Part shown: in pieces, positions 1 through 8,881 of the stretch | Numbering within the stretch: the first letter of the stretch is position 1 | Layout: the number at the start of each line of letters is the position of its first letter | NCBI GenBank assembly: GCA_947303715.1 | Contig: CAMYYY010000019.1 | Location: forward strand, 1-46,525 | Length of the DNA stretch: 46,525 nucleotides | Direction of reading: 5' to 3' | From: an uncultured Bacteroidales bacterium | Lineage (GTDB): Bacteria > Bacteroidota > Bacteroidia > Bacteroidales > Bacteroidaceae | Position numbers and translations under genes: made by a program | The notes under the pieces: generated by a model | What the model was told of the DNA's origin: nothing | Databases searched by the model: none | The model's input: the letters and a program-made list of their open reading frames with translations, nothing else

Positions 1-62
1 AGACAATAAAACAATTCTAAAGTTGTTGCGTTATTAATTTGAATCCTGCTGGTGTAAAGAAA

Positions 63-100
63 TGTTAAATGGTTAAATGGTTAAATGGTTAAATGGTTAA
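63..100. repeat. Octanucleotide tandem repeat (GGTTAAAT)n
   Basis: GGTTAAAT is repeated head to tail at 71, 79 and 87, with a partial unit at 95 and a degenerate unit (tGTTAAAT) at 63. It lies about 80 bp before the ftsK promoter. Related heptanucleotide arrays occur at 4231-4286 and 22044-22071. Its function is unknown. Sequence 1-62 holds nothing I can identify. Confidence 0.85.
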
Positions 101-182
101 GTAAAGGAAAAAATAAAAGAAAAAAGCTTCCTCCTCCCCTCTTTTTTTTCCAAACATTATCGGATAATCCGTCAGAAAGCCG

Positions 183-190
183 TATCTTTG
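183..190 (+). promoter_or_regulatory. Bacteroidota -7 promoter element of ftsK
   Basis: TATCTTTG matches the Bacteroidota primary sigma factor -7 consensus TAnnTTTG and is followed by CACCC. No clean TTG (-33) element lies 19-21 bp upstream, so the promoter is partial by sequence. It argues that translation begins at the ATG at 214 and not at an upstream in-frame ATG at 85, which would lie before the transcription start. Confidence 0.65.
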
Positions 191-213
191 CACCCAAATG
201 TGGTTTTCGGAAA

Positions 214-2646
214 ATGAGTAAAAAGAAATCTGTCAATAAGCCGGCCGCCAAAGCGCCCAGAACGAATTGGCTCTCGAGGACGTGGATGGCTTTCACGAGT
301 GATAAGACGTTGTTCATCATCGGCATTCTGCTGCTGCTCATCAGCCTTTACATGGCGCTGTCGTTCGCCTCGTACATCCTCAGTAGCGGGGGCATCGACC
401 AAAGCGTGCTGGAGGCCGACGGCGCTACTGCCGACTACAGCAACATGGGCGGCAAGCGCGGCGCATGGATAGCCGAGATGCTCATCAACCGCAGCTTCGG
501 CGTCACCGCCTGCATCATCCCCGTGCTGACTGCCGTCTACGGCCTGCAGCTGATGCGCATCCGCAAGAGGGGATTCAACCTGGTGCGCTGGACCATCATC
601 TGCTGCACGCTGCTCATATGGGGCTCGGTGTTCACCAACGTTACCTTCGGCCATCTGAACGACCGCATGAGCTACCACATCGGCGGCTGGCACGGCAAGT
701 TCGTCACCGACTGGCTTACCAACCAAATTGGGCTGACGGGTGTCTTCATCGTGCTGTTCATCATCGCCATCCTCTTCTGCATCTACCTAACCAGCGACAC
801 CATCACGTTCATCCGCCGCCTGTTCCATCCAAGCTCGTTCCTGCCCGGCAAGGACGAAGAGGAAGAACGTGAGGCTTCAACGACGGACTTCCACATACAG
901 ACTCCGGATGAAAGCCCGGCAGACGATTCTGATGAGGAGGTATTGCCCGATAAGCTGAAGGCAGAGATGAATCAGCCTGAGAAAGAGGCCGAGCCCGAGG
1001 AGGAAGAGGAATTCGTGGAAGGACGTCCTGCCAGCGACAAGACCGTCCGCGCAGCTGGCGAGCCGGGCTTCGACGTCACCGCCGCCTCGGAAACGGAAAC
1101 GGTGAGCAAGCTTCAGCACGAGGAGGAGAAGGGCCCCTACGACCCGAAGAAAGACCTCTCGCGCTACAAATATCCTACCCTCGACCTGCTGAACAAGGGT
1201 GGCGACGACGCCATTGCCATCGACAGGGAGGAGCAGGACAAGAACTACCACGACATCACGGAGACGCTGCGCTCGTTCGGCATCGAAATCAGCAGCATCA
1301 AGGGCACCGTAGGCCCCACCATAACCCTCTACGAAATCACGCCGGCCCCCGGCATCAAAATCAGCCGCATCAAAAACCTCGAGGAGGACATCGCCCTCAG
1401 CCTGAAGGCACTCGGCATCCGTATCATCGCCCCCATGCCCGGGCGCGGCACCATAGGCATCGAAGTGCCTAACCGCAAGGCGCAGACGGTATCGATGTAC
1501 TCGGTCCTTGCCAGCAAGAAATTCCAGGAGTGCGACTACTCGCTCCCCGTCGCCATCGGCAAGACCATCACCAACGAGGTGTTCACCTTTGACCTCGCCA
1601 AGGCACCCCATCTGCTGGTGGCGGGTGCTACGGGACAAGGTAAGTCCGTGGGCCTTAACGCCATCATCACCTCGCTCCTCTTCAAGAAACACCCTGCCGA
1701 ACTGAAACTGGTGCTCGTTGACCCGAAGAAGGTGGAGCTCAGCATCTACAACACCATCGACCACCACTTCCTAGCCAAGCTGGAGGATGAACAGGACGCC
1801 ATCATCACCGACGTCGACAAGGTCGTCCGCACGCTGAAGTCGCTCTGCAAGGAGATGGACGACCGCTACGACCTGCTGAAGGCAGCCGGCGTGCGCGGCA
1901 TCAAGGACTACAACGAGAAGTTCAAGAACCGCCAGCTCAATCCCAAGCAGGGACACCGCTACCTGCCCTACATCGTGGTGGTCATCGACGAATACGGCGA
2001 CCTCATCATGACCGCCGGCAAGGCCGTGGAGTTGCCCATCTGCCGCATCGCCCAGCTGGCCCGCGCCGTGGGCATGCACATGATCATCGCTACGCAGCGC
2101 CCCACCGCCAACATCATCACCGGCACCATCAAGGCCAACTTCCCCACGCGTATCGCCTTCAAGGTGATGTCGCCCATCGACTCACGCGTCATCCTGGAAC
2201 GAACAGGCGCCAACAACCTCGTGGGCCGCGGCGACATGCTCTACCTCGGCACAGGCGATCCCGTCCGCATCCAATGCGCCTTCGTCGATACCCCCGAGGT
2301 GGAGCGCATCGGCGAATACATCCACAAGCAGCAGGCCTATCCGATGGTATTTCCGCTACCCGAAGTGGTGGAAGATACCGAGACCGGCCCCGCAGACGAC
2401 TTCGATGCCGGACACCTCGACCCGCTCTTCGAGGAAGCCGCCCAGCTGGTCGTCAGCCGTCAGCAGGGTTCCACCAGCACCATCCAGCGCCAGTTTGCCA
2501 TCGGCTACAACCGCGCCGGGCGCATCATGGACCAACTGGAACAGGCAGGCGTCGTCGGCCCCGCACAGGGCAGCAAGCCCCGCCAGGTGCTCATCCAGGA
2601 TCTATTGGAACTCGAGAACATTCTTTCCAACCTAAGAGAAAAATAA
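214..2646 (+). CDS. ftsK: DNA translocase FtsK/SpoIIIE family
   Basis: This is an ATP-driven double-stranded DNA pump that clears and aligns chromosome termini at the division septum. The 810-residue protein starts with a basic segment and about four membrane spans in the first 220 residues. A Glu/Asp-rich linker follows, then the RecA-like motor with Walker A GATGQGKS (471-478) and Walker B ending at D592-E593. The last ~65 residues (DPLFEEAAQLVV... with STIQRQFAIGYNRA) form the DNA-reading gamma winged helix. The start at 214 was chosen because a TATCTTTG promoter element lies at 183-190; the in-frame ATG at 85 precedes it. The gene is followed by a LolA-like gene and trxB, an order common in Bacteroidales. 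The identification is secure. Confidence 0.96.
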   Translation: MSKKKSVNKPAAKAPRTNWLSRTWMAFTSDKTLFIIGILLLLISLYMALSFASYILSSGGIDQSVLEADGATADYSNMGGKRGAWIAEMLINRSFGVTACIIPVLTAVYGLQLMRIRKRGFNLVRWTIICCTLLIWGSVFTNVTFGHLNDRMSYHIGGWHGKFVTDWLTNQIGLTGVFIVLFIIAILFCIYLTSDTITFIRRLFHPSSFLPGKDEEEEREASTTDFHIQTPDESPADDSDEEVLPDKLKAEMNQPEKEAEPEEEEEFVEGRPASDKTVRAAGEPGFDVTAASETETVSKLQHEEEKGPYDPKKDLSRYKYPTLDLLNKGGDDAIAIDREEQDKNYHDITETLRSFGIEISSIKGTVGPTITLYEITPAPGIKISRIKNLEEDIALSLKALGIRIIAPMPGRGTIGIEVPNRKAQTVSMYSVLASKKFQECDYSLPVAIGKTITNEVFTFDLAKAPHLLVAGATGQGKSVGLNAIITSLLFKKHPAELKLVLVDPKKVELSIYNTIDHHFLAKLEDEQDAIITDVDKVVRTLKSLCKEMDDRYDLLKAAGVRGIKDYNEKFKNRQLNPKQGHRYLPYIVVVIDEYGDLIMTAGKAVELPICRIAQLARAVGMHMIIATQRPTANIITGTIKANFPTRIAFKVMSPIDSRVILERTGANNLVGRGDMLYLGTGDPVRIQCAFVDTPEVERIGEYIHKQQAYPMVFPLPEVVEDTETGPADDFDAGHLDPLFEEAAQLVVSRQQGSTSTIQRQFAIGYNRAGRIMDQLEQAGVVGPAQGSKPRQVLIQDLLELENILSNLREK

Positions 2647-2673
2647 TCATTAACATTTTAATAAGGATAAACA

Positions 2674-3279
2674 ATGAAAAAAGTATTAACCATTCTTATC
2701 GCTCTTGTCAGCATGAACTTAGTTGCGCAAACGGATAAAGACACGCAAGCACTCGTTGACAAGGCTATCGCCCAATTTGAAAAGGACGGAGTTGAAATGA
2801 AAGGCGTTGTCTATGTCGGCGACGGAGCATTCAACCTTACGCTAAAGATGGATCACGAGCGCTTCAACGCCAGCGTGGCTGACTTTGCCCTATGGTTCGA
2901 CGGCAAGACGCAATGGTTCTTACGTTCGAACGAGCTATACATCTCGCAGCCGACGACGGAGGAACAAATGGCGCTCAATCCCTACCTGCTTATGAAGAAT
3001 GCCCAGACGTACTTCGACATCCGCAAGACTGACGGCAAGCAACTCCCCAAGGGGGCCGTTGCCGGCTTGCAAATCACTACCCGCAATTACTCGGAGTTGG
3101 AAATCGCCAAGTTCTTCTTTGACAAGGACAACCGCCTCGTCTCCCTGCAAGCGAACCTGCAGAACGGTTACCATGCAAACGTTGAAATCACATCCTTTAA
3201 GAACGGCATCAAGTACGAAACGAGCGAATTCACCTGCAACCCCAAGGACTACGATGCCGATGTCATCGACATGAGATAA
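2674..3279 (+). CDS. LolA-like outer-membrane lipoprotein carrier
   Basis: This is a 201-residue secreted protein with an N-terminal signal peptide (MKKVLTILIALVSMNLVAQ). It is likely a periplasmic chaperone of the LolA fold that ferries lipoproteins to the outer membrane. The body alternates short beta strands, with features like the family's half-barrel: a FNLTLKMD strand, ALWFDGKTQWFL, and an NGYHANVEITSF strand near the end. It sits 27 bp after ftsK and 6 bp before trxB, so the three are probably co-transcribed. Sequence identity to Proteobacterial LolA is expected to be low; the call rests on length, signal peptide, strand pattern and the conserved Bacteroidales neighbourhood. Confidence 0.78.
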   Translation: MKKVLTILIALVSMNLVAQTDKDTQALVDKAIAQFEKDGVEMKGVVYVGDGAFNLTLKMDHERFNASVADFALWFDGKTQWFLRSNELYISQPTTEEQMALNPYLLMKNAQTYFDIRKTDGKQLPKGAVAGLQITTRNYSELEIAKFFFDKDNRLVSLQANLQNGYHANVEITSFKNGIKYETSEFTCNPKDYDADVIDMR

Positions 3280-3285
3280 CAGTAT

Positions 3286-4227
3286 ATGGAAAAAACAAAA
3301 TGCCTTATCATAGGCTCCGGCCCTGCAGGATATACTGCCGCTATCTATACAGGGCGGGCGAACATCCCCACCCTGCTCTATGAAGGCCTGCAGCCTGGCG
3401 GACAACTCACGACAACGACTGAGGTAGAGAATTTCCCCGGCTATCCCGACGGCGTGGATGGCACGCAGATGATGGACGACCTGCGCCGTCAGGCGCTCCG
3501 CTTTGGCTGCGAAATCCGCAGCGGTATGGCCGTGAAAGCCGATTTGTCGGCAGCGCCCTATCACATCACCATTGAAGACGGCACAGTCGTCGAGGCTGAT
3601 ACCGTCATCATCGCCACCGGCGCCACAGCCAAATACCTCGGGCTTGAAGACGAAAAGAAGTATGCCGGTATGGGCGTCAGTGCCTGCGCCACCTGTGACG
3701 GATTCTTCTACCGCCGCAAGACGGTGGCCGTAGTGGGTGGTGGCGATACGGCTTGCGAGGAGGCAACCTATCTAGCCGGACTGGCAGTGAAAGTCTATCT
3801 CGTCGTCCGCAAGAACTACCTCCGTGCTTCGGAAATCATGCAAAAGCGCGTATTCGATAATCCGAAAATTGAAGTCCTCTTCGAGCATAACGTCGTGGGG
3901 CTTTTCGGCACCGACGGCGTAGAAGGTGCACATCTGGTCAAACGCCTCGGCCAACCCGACGAAAGCCGTTACGACCTCGCCATCGATGGTCTGTTCCTTG
4001 CCATCGGCCACAGGCCCAACAGCGACATCTTCCGTCCTTACGTTCAGACAGATGAAACGGGCTACATCCTTACCGAAGCGGGGACACCCAGAACGGGTAT
4101 ACCCGGCGTTTTTGCCGCTGGCGATGTCTGCGACCCACACTATCGTCAGGCTATTATCGCCGCAGGCAGCGGAGCCAAAGCCGGACTTGAGGTGGACCGT
4201 TATCTCACGGAGAAAGGATTGAAATGA
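3286..4227 (+). CDS. trxB: Thioredoxin reductase
   Basis: This FAD-dependent enzyme passes electrons from NAD(P)H to thioredoxin in the cytosol. In the 313 residues one sees the FAD-binding GSGPAG (10-15), the redox-active CATC (134-137) followed by DG, the second nucleotide-binding GGGDTA (151-156), and the C-terminal GDV...RQAIIAAGSG FAD-contacting segment (around 279-296). The pyridine-nucleotide specificity loop reads VRKNYLRA in place of HRRxxxRA found in E. coli; one of the two phosphate-contacting arginines is a lysine, which I take to be a lineage variant. It is the third gene of the ftsK - LolA-like - trxB cluster. Length is normal for the low-molecular-weight class. Confidence 0.95.
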   Translation: MEKTKCLIIGSGPAGYTAAIYTGRANIPTLLYEGLQPGGQLTTTTEVENFPGYPDGVDGTQMMDDLRRQALRFGCEIRSGMAVKADLSAAPYHITIEDGTVVEADTVIIATGATAKYLGLEDEKKYAGMGVSACATCDGFFYRRKTVAVVGGGDTACEEATYLAGLAVKVYLVVRKNYLRASEIMQKRVFDNPKIEVLFEHNVVGLFGTDGVEGAHLVKRLGQPDESRYDLAIDGLFLAIGHRPNSDIFRPYVQTDETGYILTEAGTPRTGIPGVFAAGDVCDPHYRQAIIAAGSGAKAGLEVDRYLTEKGLK

Positions 4228-4230
4228 TTA

Positions 4231-4286
4231 GGTTAAAGGTTAAAGATTAAGGGTTAAAGGTTAATGGATAATGGTTAAAGGTTAAA
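4231..4286. repeat. Heptanucleotide tandem repeat (GGTTAAA)8
   Basis: Eight consecutive 7-bp units begin at 4231, 4238, 4245, 4252, 4259, 4266, 4273 and 4280. Consensus is GGTTAAA, with degenerate units GATTAAG, GGTTAAT and GGATAAT. The array starts three bases after the trxB stop codon. A shorter array of the same unit lies at 22044-22071, also starting at a stop codon. Confidence 0.85.
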
Positions 4287-4302
4287 GACAGAGAAAACAG
4301 CG

Positions 4303-4310
4303 TCCATTTG
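4303..4310 (+). promoter_or_regulatory. Weak candidate -7 element upstream of the M16 protease
   Basis: TCCATTTG differs from TAnnTTTG at one position and lies 65 bp before the M16 start codon. No -33 TTG is seen at the right distance. It is offered because the preceding heptanucleotide array separates this gene from trxB. Confidence 0.25.
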
Positions 4311-4375
4311 CAACTTTATAGCCTTTCGGAACGTCTAACAACGAATATCAATTAAAAACTACAAGTATAACAACA

Positions 4376-7207
4376 ATGAAAAAAGTCTTTATGACATTAG
4401 CCCTTTTCTTTGGGCTTTCAGTGAGTGTTTCAGCACAGGGTCAGATGCCTCCGGTACCCGTTGACCCTCAAGTACGAATCGGACATCTTGACAACGGACT
4501 AACCTATTACATCCGTCACAACGAGGAGCCCAAGAACCAAGTCCACTTCTACATCGCGCAGAAGGTGGGTTCCATCCTTGAAGAGGAGGACCAGCGCGGC
4601 CTCGCCCACTTCCTGGAGCATATGTGCTTCAACGGCAGCGAGCATTTCAAGGGCAACGGCGTGGTGAAGTTCTGCGAGAAAATCGGCGTGCAGTTCGGTG
4701 CCGACCTCAATGCCTACACCAGCATTGACGAGACTGTCTATAACATCGACAACGTCCCCACCACCGACCCGACCAACATCGACTCGTGCCTCTATATCCT
4801 CTACGACTGGGCCAACGGCCTGCTGCTTGCCGACGAGGACATCGACCATGAGCGCGGCGTCATCCACGAGGAATGGCGCAGCCGCCAGAACGCCCAGATG
4901 CGTATGTACGAGCAGATTCTCCCCAAGATTTACCCCAACAACCGCTACGGCCAGCGCTTGCCCATCGGTCTGATGAGCGTAGTCGACAACTTCCCCTATC
5001 AAGCGCTGCGCGACTACTACGAGAAATGGTATCGCCCCGATCTGCAGGGCCTCGTCGTCGTTGGTGATATCAATGTCGATGAGATAGAGGGTAAAATCAA
5101 GAAGATTTTCAGCCCCATCAAGATGCCTGAGAATGTTGCCGAGCGCTACTACGTTCAGGTAGAAGACAACGACGAACCCATCATCGCCATGGCAAAAGAT
5201 AAGGAAATGCAGAACGCCATCACCTACATTTTCTGCAAGCACGACGCCTTCCCCCGCGAGATGAAGAGCGACATGAGCTACCTCATCACTCAATATGCCA
5301 TCCTCATGGCCGACAACATGATTTCTGACCGTCTGAGCGAAATCACCTTGCAGGCCGAGCCTCCCTTCATGCAGGCTCAGATTGCTTTCCACGATGACTT
5401 CTTCCTCGCCAATACCAAGAGCGCCATCAACGGTATTGCCGTCACCTCTGAGGAGGGACTGGCCAAGGGCGTTGCCGCCGTCTATCGTGAGATGCTGCGT
5501 GCCGTCCGCCACGGCTTCACCTCCAGCGAATACGAGCGTGCCCGCGCCGACTACCTCACTAATCTGGAGAGCAACTACAACGAACGCGACAAGACCAAGA
5601 GCAGATCCTATTGCAGCGCCTACGTCCGTCACTTCATCGACAACGAGCCTATCCCCGGCATCGAGAACCGCTATGCATTAATGAACCAAATCGCACCGAG
5701 CATCCCAGTCGAGGCCATCAACCAGATTCTCGGCCAGCTAATGGACGACAAAAACCTCGTAGTAACCTGCATGCTGCCCGACAAAGAGGGCGTCACCTAC
5801 CCCACCGAAGAGGAAATGGCCAAGTTATTTGCTGACGTAGCTGCCGAGGACATCGCCCCCTACGAGGACAAGGTGAGCGACGAACCCCTCATCTCCGCCA
5901 CGCTGAAACCCGGCAAGGTGAAGAAGGTGAAGGAGGACAAGTACGGCTACAAGAAGTTTACCCTCTCCAACGGCGCCACCGTCTATCTGAAGAATACTGA
6001 CTTCAAGGCTGACCAAATCCACATGCGTGCCTTCAGCAAGGGCGGCACATCACTCTACGACGACAGCGAGTACATCACCCTGGGCCAATGCGACGACGTC
6101 GTGACCCTCGGCGGTGTCGGCAACTTCAGCGCTACCGAACTCCAGAAAGCCCTCTCCGGCAAGAAGGTTTCGCTCAGCACCTCCGTTGGCGTTTACAACG
6201 AGGGAATGGCTGGATTCACCACGCCGAAGGACTTCGAGACGCTGCTCCAGCTCGCATGGCTGCGCTTCACCTCTCCCCGTCAAGACATGGAAGCCTACCA
6301 GTCGTACATCAACCGCAGCAAGGCATCCCTCCAGAACCAGGAACTCAATCCCATGAGCGCCCTGCAGGACACCATCGCCAGTACACTCTACAACAACAAG
6401 CCCCGTGCCCTCCGCGCAAAGGCTTGGATGCTCGACGAAATCAACTACGACCGTGCCATCCAAATCTATAAGGAGCGCTTCTCTGGCGCCGCCGACTTCA
6501 TCTTCGTCTTCACGGGCAACATCGACGAAGCAACTGCCGTGCCCCTCATCTGCAAGTACATTGGCAGTCTGCCCAAGGGAAAGAAGAAGGAGAACTGGAA
6601 GGACATCCACATGGACATCAATCCCGGCAAGATCTCTAACATCTTCGACAAGGAAATGGAAGTGCCGCAGGCCACCTACCTGCAGGTTGTTGACGGCAAG
6701 ATAGACTACAACCTGAAGAACATCCTCGCCCTTGACTTCGCCGGACAGATTCTCGACATCCTCTACACGGAGGAAATCCGCGAGAAGGAAGGCGGCACCT
6801 ACGGTGTGAGTGTCATGGCTCAGAGCAACAACATACCGAAGGAGCGCGCCACCATGCAGATTGTCTTCCAATGTGACCCCGACCGTCGTGAGTACCTCGG
6901 AGGCCGCGTAAAGGATATTCTGGCTAAGTTTGCTGAGGAAGGACCTTCGGAGGAGAACCTGGCTAAGGTGAAGGAGCTGGCGCTGAAACGCTATCAGGAG
7001 AATCTGCGTGAAAACAGCTACTGGACAGGCCAGCTGATTGACTGGGTTGCTTATGGCGAGGACTACGTCACGAACTACGAGCAGACCGTGGGCGCTATTA
7101 CCACCGACGATGTCCGCCTCGCTGTGAAGGACCTCCTCTCGCAGGGCAACGATATTGAAATCGTCATGTCAGGCAAAGCCAAAGCCGATGCCAAAGTAGG
7201 CGAATAA
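4376..7207 (+). CDS. M16 family zinc metalloprotease (pitrilysin-like), secreted
   Basis: This is a 943-residue peptidase with a signal peptide (MKKVFMTLALFFGLSVSVSA), so it acts in the periplasm or on the outer membrane. The first M16 domain has the inverted zinc motif HFLEH (78-82; His78, Glu81, His82) and the distal zinc ligand in GVIHEEW (Glu166 by alignment with pitrilysin and mitochondrial processing peptidase). A second, non-catalytic M16 domain begins near residue 530 (FTLSNGATVYLKN) and carries the usual Arg/Tyr segment near the end (REKEGGTYGVS). Such clamshell enzymes degrade short or unfolded peptides. The gene stands alone between a repeat array and a 22-bp palindrome array. Its substrate is unknown. 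Confidence 0.92.
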   Translation: MKKVFMTLALFFGLSVSVSAQGQMPPVPVDPQVRIGHLDNGLTYYIRHNEEPKNQVHFYIAQKVGSILEEEDQRGLAHFLEHMCFNGSEHFKGNGVVKFCEKIGVQFGADLNAYTSIDETVYNIDNVPTTDPTNIDSCLYILYDWANGLLLADEDIDHERGVIHEEWRSRQNAQMRMYEQILPKIYPNNRYGQRLPIGLMSVVDNFPYQALRDYYEKWYRPDLQGLVVVGDINVDEIEGKIKKIFSPIKMPENVAERYYVQVEDNDEPIIAMAKDKEMQNAITYIFCKHDAFPREMKSDMSYLITQYAILMADNMISDRLSEITLQAEPPFMQAQIAFHDDFFLANTKSAINGIAVTSEEGLAKGVAAVYREMLRAVRHGFTSSEYERARADYLTNLESNYNERDKTKSRSYCSAYVRHFIDNEPIPGIENRYALMNQIAPSIPVEAINQILGQLMDDKNLVVTCMLPDKEGVTYPTEEEMAKLFADVAAEDIAPYEDKVSDEPLISATLKPGKVKKVKEDKYGYKKFTLSNGATVYLKNTDFKADQIHMRAFSKGGTSLYDDSEYITLGQCDDVVTLGGVGNFSATELQKALSGKKVSLSTSVGVYNEGMAGFTTPKDFETLLQLAWLRFTSPRQDMEAYQSYINRSKASLQNQELNPMSALQDTIASTLYNNKPRALRAKAWMLDEINYDRAIQIYKERFSGAADFIFVFTGNIDEATAVPLICKYIGSLPKGKKKENWKDIHMDINPGKISNIFDKEMEVPQATYLQVVDGKIDYNLKNILALDFAGQILDILYTEEIREKEGGTYGVSVMAQSNNIPKERATMQIVFQCDPDRREYLGGRVKDILAKFAEEGPSEENLAKVKELALKRYQENLRENSYWTGQLIDWVAYGEDYVTNYEQTVGAITTDDVRLAVKDLLSQGNDIEIVMSGKAKADAKVGE

Positions 7208-7212
7208 TTTTC

Positions 7213-7295
7213 TTTCATTGCGATGAAACAAACTTTTCATTGCAATGGTTAATTGTTTTCATTGCGATGAAAAACTTCTTTCATCGCAATGAAAA
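7213..7295. repeat. 22-bp-period palindrome array A (TTTCATTGCGATGAAA type)
   Basis: Four units begin at 7213, 7235, 7257 and 7279, exactly 22 bp apart. Units 1 and 3 are TTTCATTGCGATGAAA, unit 4 is TTTCATCGCAATGAAA (the exact reverse complement), and unit 2 has a changed right arm (TTTCATTGCAATGGTT). Each intact unit can form a hairpin with a 6-bp stem and a TGCG-type loop. The array fills the gap between the M16 stop and the ABC permease start; both genes run the same way. Confidence 0.9.
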
Positions 7296-7341
7296 CAAAA
7301 CAAAATCAAACGCTGAATCCGTAACCCACTCATATACGCCT

Positions 7342-8847
7342 ATGAACAACCGTTTTGTAACATTACTCAAGGATATCCGCCAGCAGCGCAAGCTCAGCGC
7401 AAAGCGGCATCCCATGTACCAGAACAACAAGTTCGGCAAATATTTCATGCTCCTCTTTGCCCTCATCTGGGTAGGCTACCTTGTACTGTTCGGCTTTCTC
7501 CTCCCCACCCTCTTCCGTGAGGAGATGCCCGGCATGGAGCCCTACAACGTGCTGAATGGGGGGATGTGGTACATCTTCATCATTGACTTCTGCATGCGCT
7601 TCATGGGCCAGAAGCTGCCCGCAAGCGAGGTGAAGCCCTACGCCGTGCTGCCCGTCAGGAAGCGCGATGTGCTGGATTGCCACCTCCTGCTCAACGGAAT
7701 TGATGCCTACAATTTCATCTGGATATTCCTGCTCCTGCCTTTCGGATGTATGACGCTCTGGAAGTTCTTCGGGCTTGGAGGATTGCTGGGATTCGTGCTC
7801 GGCTACCTGATTCTCATCATCGCCAACGGCTATTGGCACTCCATCTGCCGCACGCTGATGAACGAGCACATCCTCTGGGTGCTGCTGCCCATTGCCGTCT
7901 ACGGTGGCATCATCGCACTTATGGTAACGACGAAATGGCCCAACACCATCGGTATGGAATGGGGCGAAGGTTTCATCAAATGGGAGCCACTGGCGTTCCT
8001 CGCCGCCCTTGCCGTGCTGGCTCTGCTCTTCTGGCTATGCCGCGTGATGCAGCTTCGCATCGTTGACAAGGAGATTGCTCGCACCAAGACCACGAAGCTG
8101 AAGCACGTGCGCGACTACAAGTTCCTCGACCGCTTTGGCGAAATCGGCGAATACCTGCGTCTGGAAATCAAGCTTCTCACCCGCAACAAGGTGCCCAAGG
8201 TACAGTTCCGCACAGGCCTCATTCTGATGATTATGTTCAGCGTGTTCCTTGCCTTTACCGAAGTATACGACGACAACTTCATGCGCTACTTCATCGCCAT
8301 CTACAACTTCAGCGTGCTGGGCGTGATGGTGCTCTCGCAATGCATGATGTTCGAGGGCAACTACCTCGACGGCCTTATGAGCCGCAAGGAGAGCATCCTC
8401 TCGCTGCTGAAGGCAAAATACTATCTCCAATGCGCCATCTGCGTGGTGCCCCTGCTCGTCATGATTGCCCCTGTGGTGAAGGGCAAACTTAGTGTGCTCG
8501 ACATGTTTGCCGCGTTCTTCATTACCATAGGCTTTGTCTTCTTCATCATGTTCCAGCTGGCTGTTTACAACAAGAGCACCATGAACTTGAACGAAAAGGT
8601 GATGGGCCGCAACTCCACCAGCAACTGGTTCCAGACAATGCTCATCATGGGCGGCTTCTTCCTGCCCGTGATACTGATTATGGCGCTCAATGCCATCTTC
8701 CCCGACGGGCGCGTGTCCGTGTGGATTACACTTGTCATCGGCATCGCCTTCACCCTTGCCCATCCCCTCTGGCTGCGCAACGTTTACAAGCGCTTCATGA
8801 AGCGCCGTTACACCAACATGGCCGGTTTCCGCGCCTCGCGTCCTTAA
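7342..8847 (+). CDS. ABC transporter permease, DUF5687-like
   Basis: This is a 501-residue polytopic membrane protein with roughly a dozen hydrophobic segments (for example FMLLFALIWVGYLVLFGFLL near the start and LVIGIAFTLAHPLWL near the end). It is followed 34 bp later by an ABC ATPase, so the two form an export-type transporter of ABC-2 style. It resembles the DUF5687 permeases of Bacteroidota. I chose the ATG at 7342 (MNNRFVTLLKDIRQQ); an upstream in-frame ATG at 7240 lies inside a palindrome repeat array and would add a non-membrane leader of repeat-derived sequence. The substrate cannot be inferred. Confidence 0.85.
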   Translation: MNNRFVTLLKDIRQQRKLSAKRHPMYQNNKFGKYFMLLFALIWVGYLVLFGFLLPTLFREEMPGMEPYNVLNGGMWYIFIIDFCMRFMGQKLPASEVKPYAVLPVRKRDVLDCHLLLNGIDAYNFIWIFLLLPFGCMTLWKFFGLGGLLGFVLGYLILIIANGYWHSICRTLMNEHILWVLLPIAVYGGIIALMVTTKWPNTIGMEWGEGFIKWEPLAFLAALAVLALLFWLCRVMQLRIVDKEIARTKTTKLKHVRDYKFLDRFGEIGEYLRLEIKLLTRNKVPKVQFRTGLILMIMFSVFLAFTEVYDDNFMRYFIAIYNFSVLGVMVLSQCMMFEGNYLDGLMSRKESILSLLKAKYYLQCAICVVPLLVMIAPVVKGKLSVLDMFAAFFITIGFVFFIMFQLAVYNKSTMNLNEKVMGRNSTSNWFQTMLIMGGFFLPVILIMALNAIFPDGRVSVWITLVIGIAFTLAHPLWLRNVYKRFMKRRYTNMAGFRASRP

Positions 8848-8881
8848 ACCCATCCGATAATTCCTAATTCCTTATTAATAT

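Noticed and set aside
63..100. Telomere-like or phage-end repeat
   Set aside because: The unit resembles telomeric heptamers, but it is short, internal, and related arrays occur inside the contig at gene boundaries.
85..213. N-terminal extension of FtsK by 43 residues
   Set aside because: The extra codons span a repeat and poly-pyrimidine tract and precede the TATCTTTG promoter element, so they are unlikely to be transcribed.
4499..5632. 377-codon antisense frame inside the M16 protease gene
   Set aside because: Same shadow effect; the sense strand has HxxEH and a full M16 domain.
7213..7295. CRISPR array
   Set aside because: Repeat units and linkers total only 22 bp, linkers are similar to each other and no cas gene is in the window. 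The same applies to 17623-17703 and 35164-35272.
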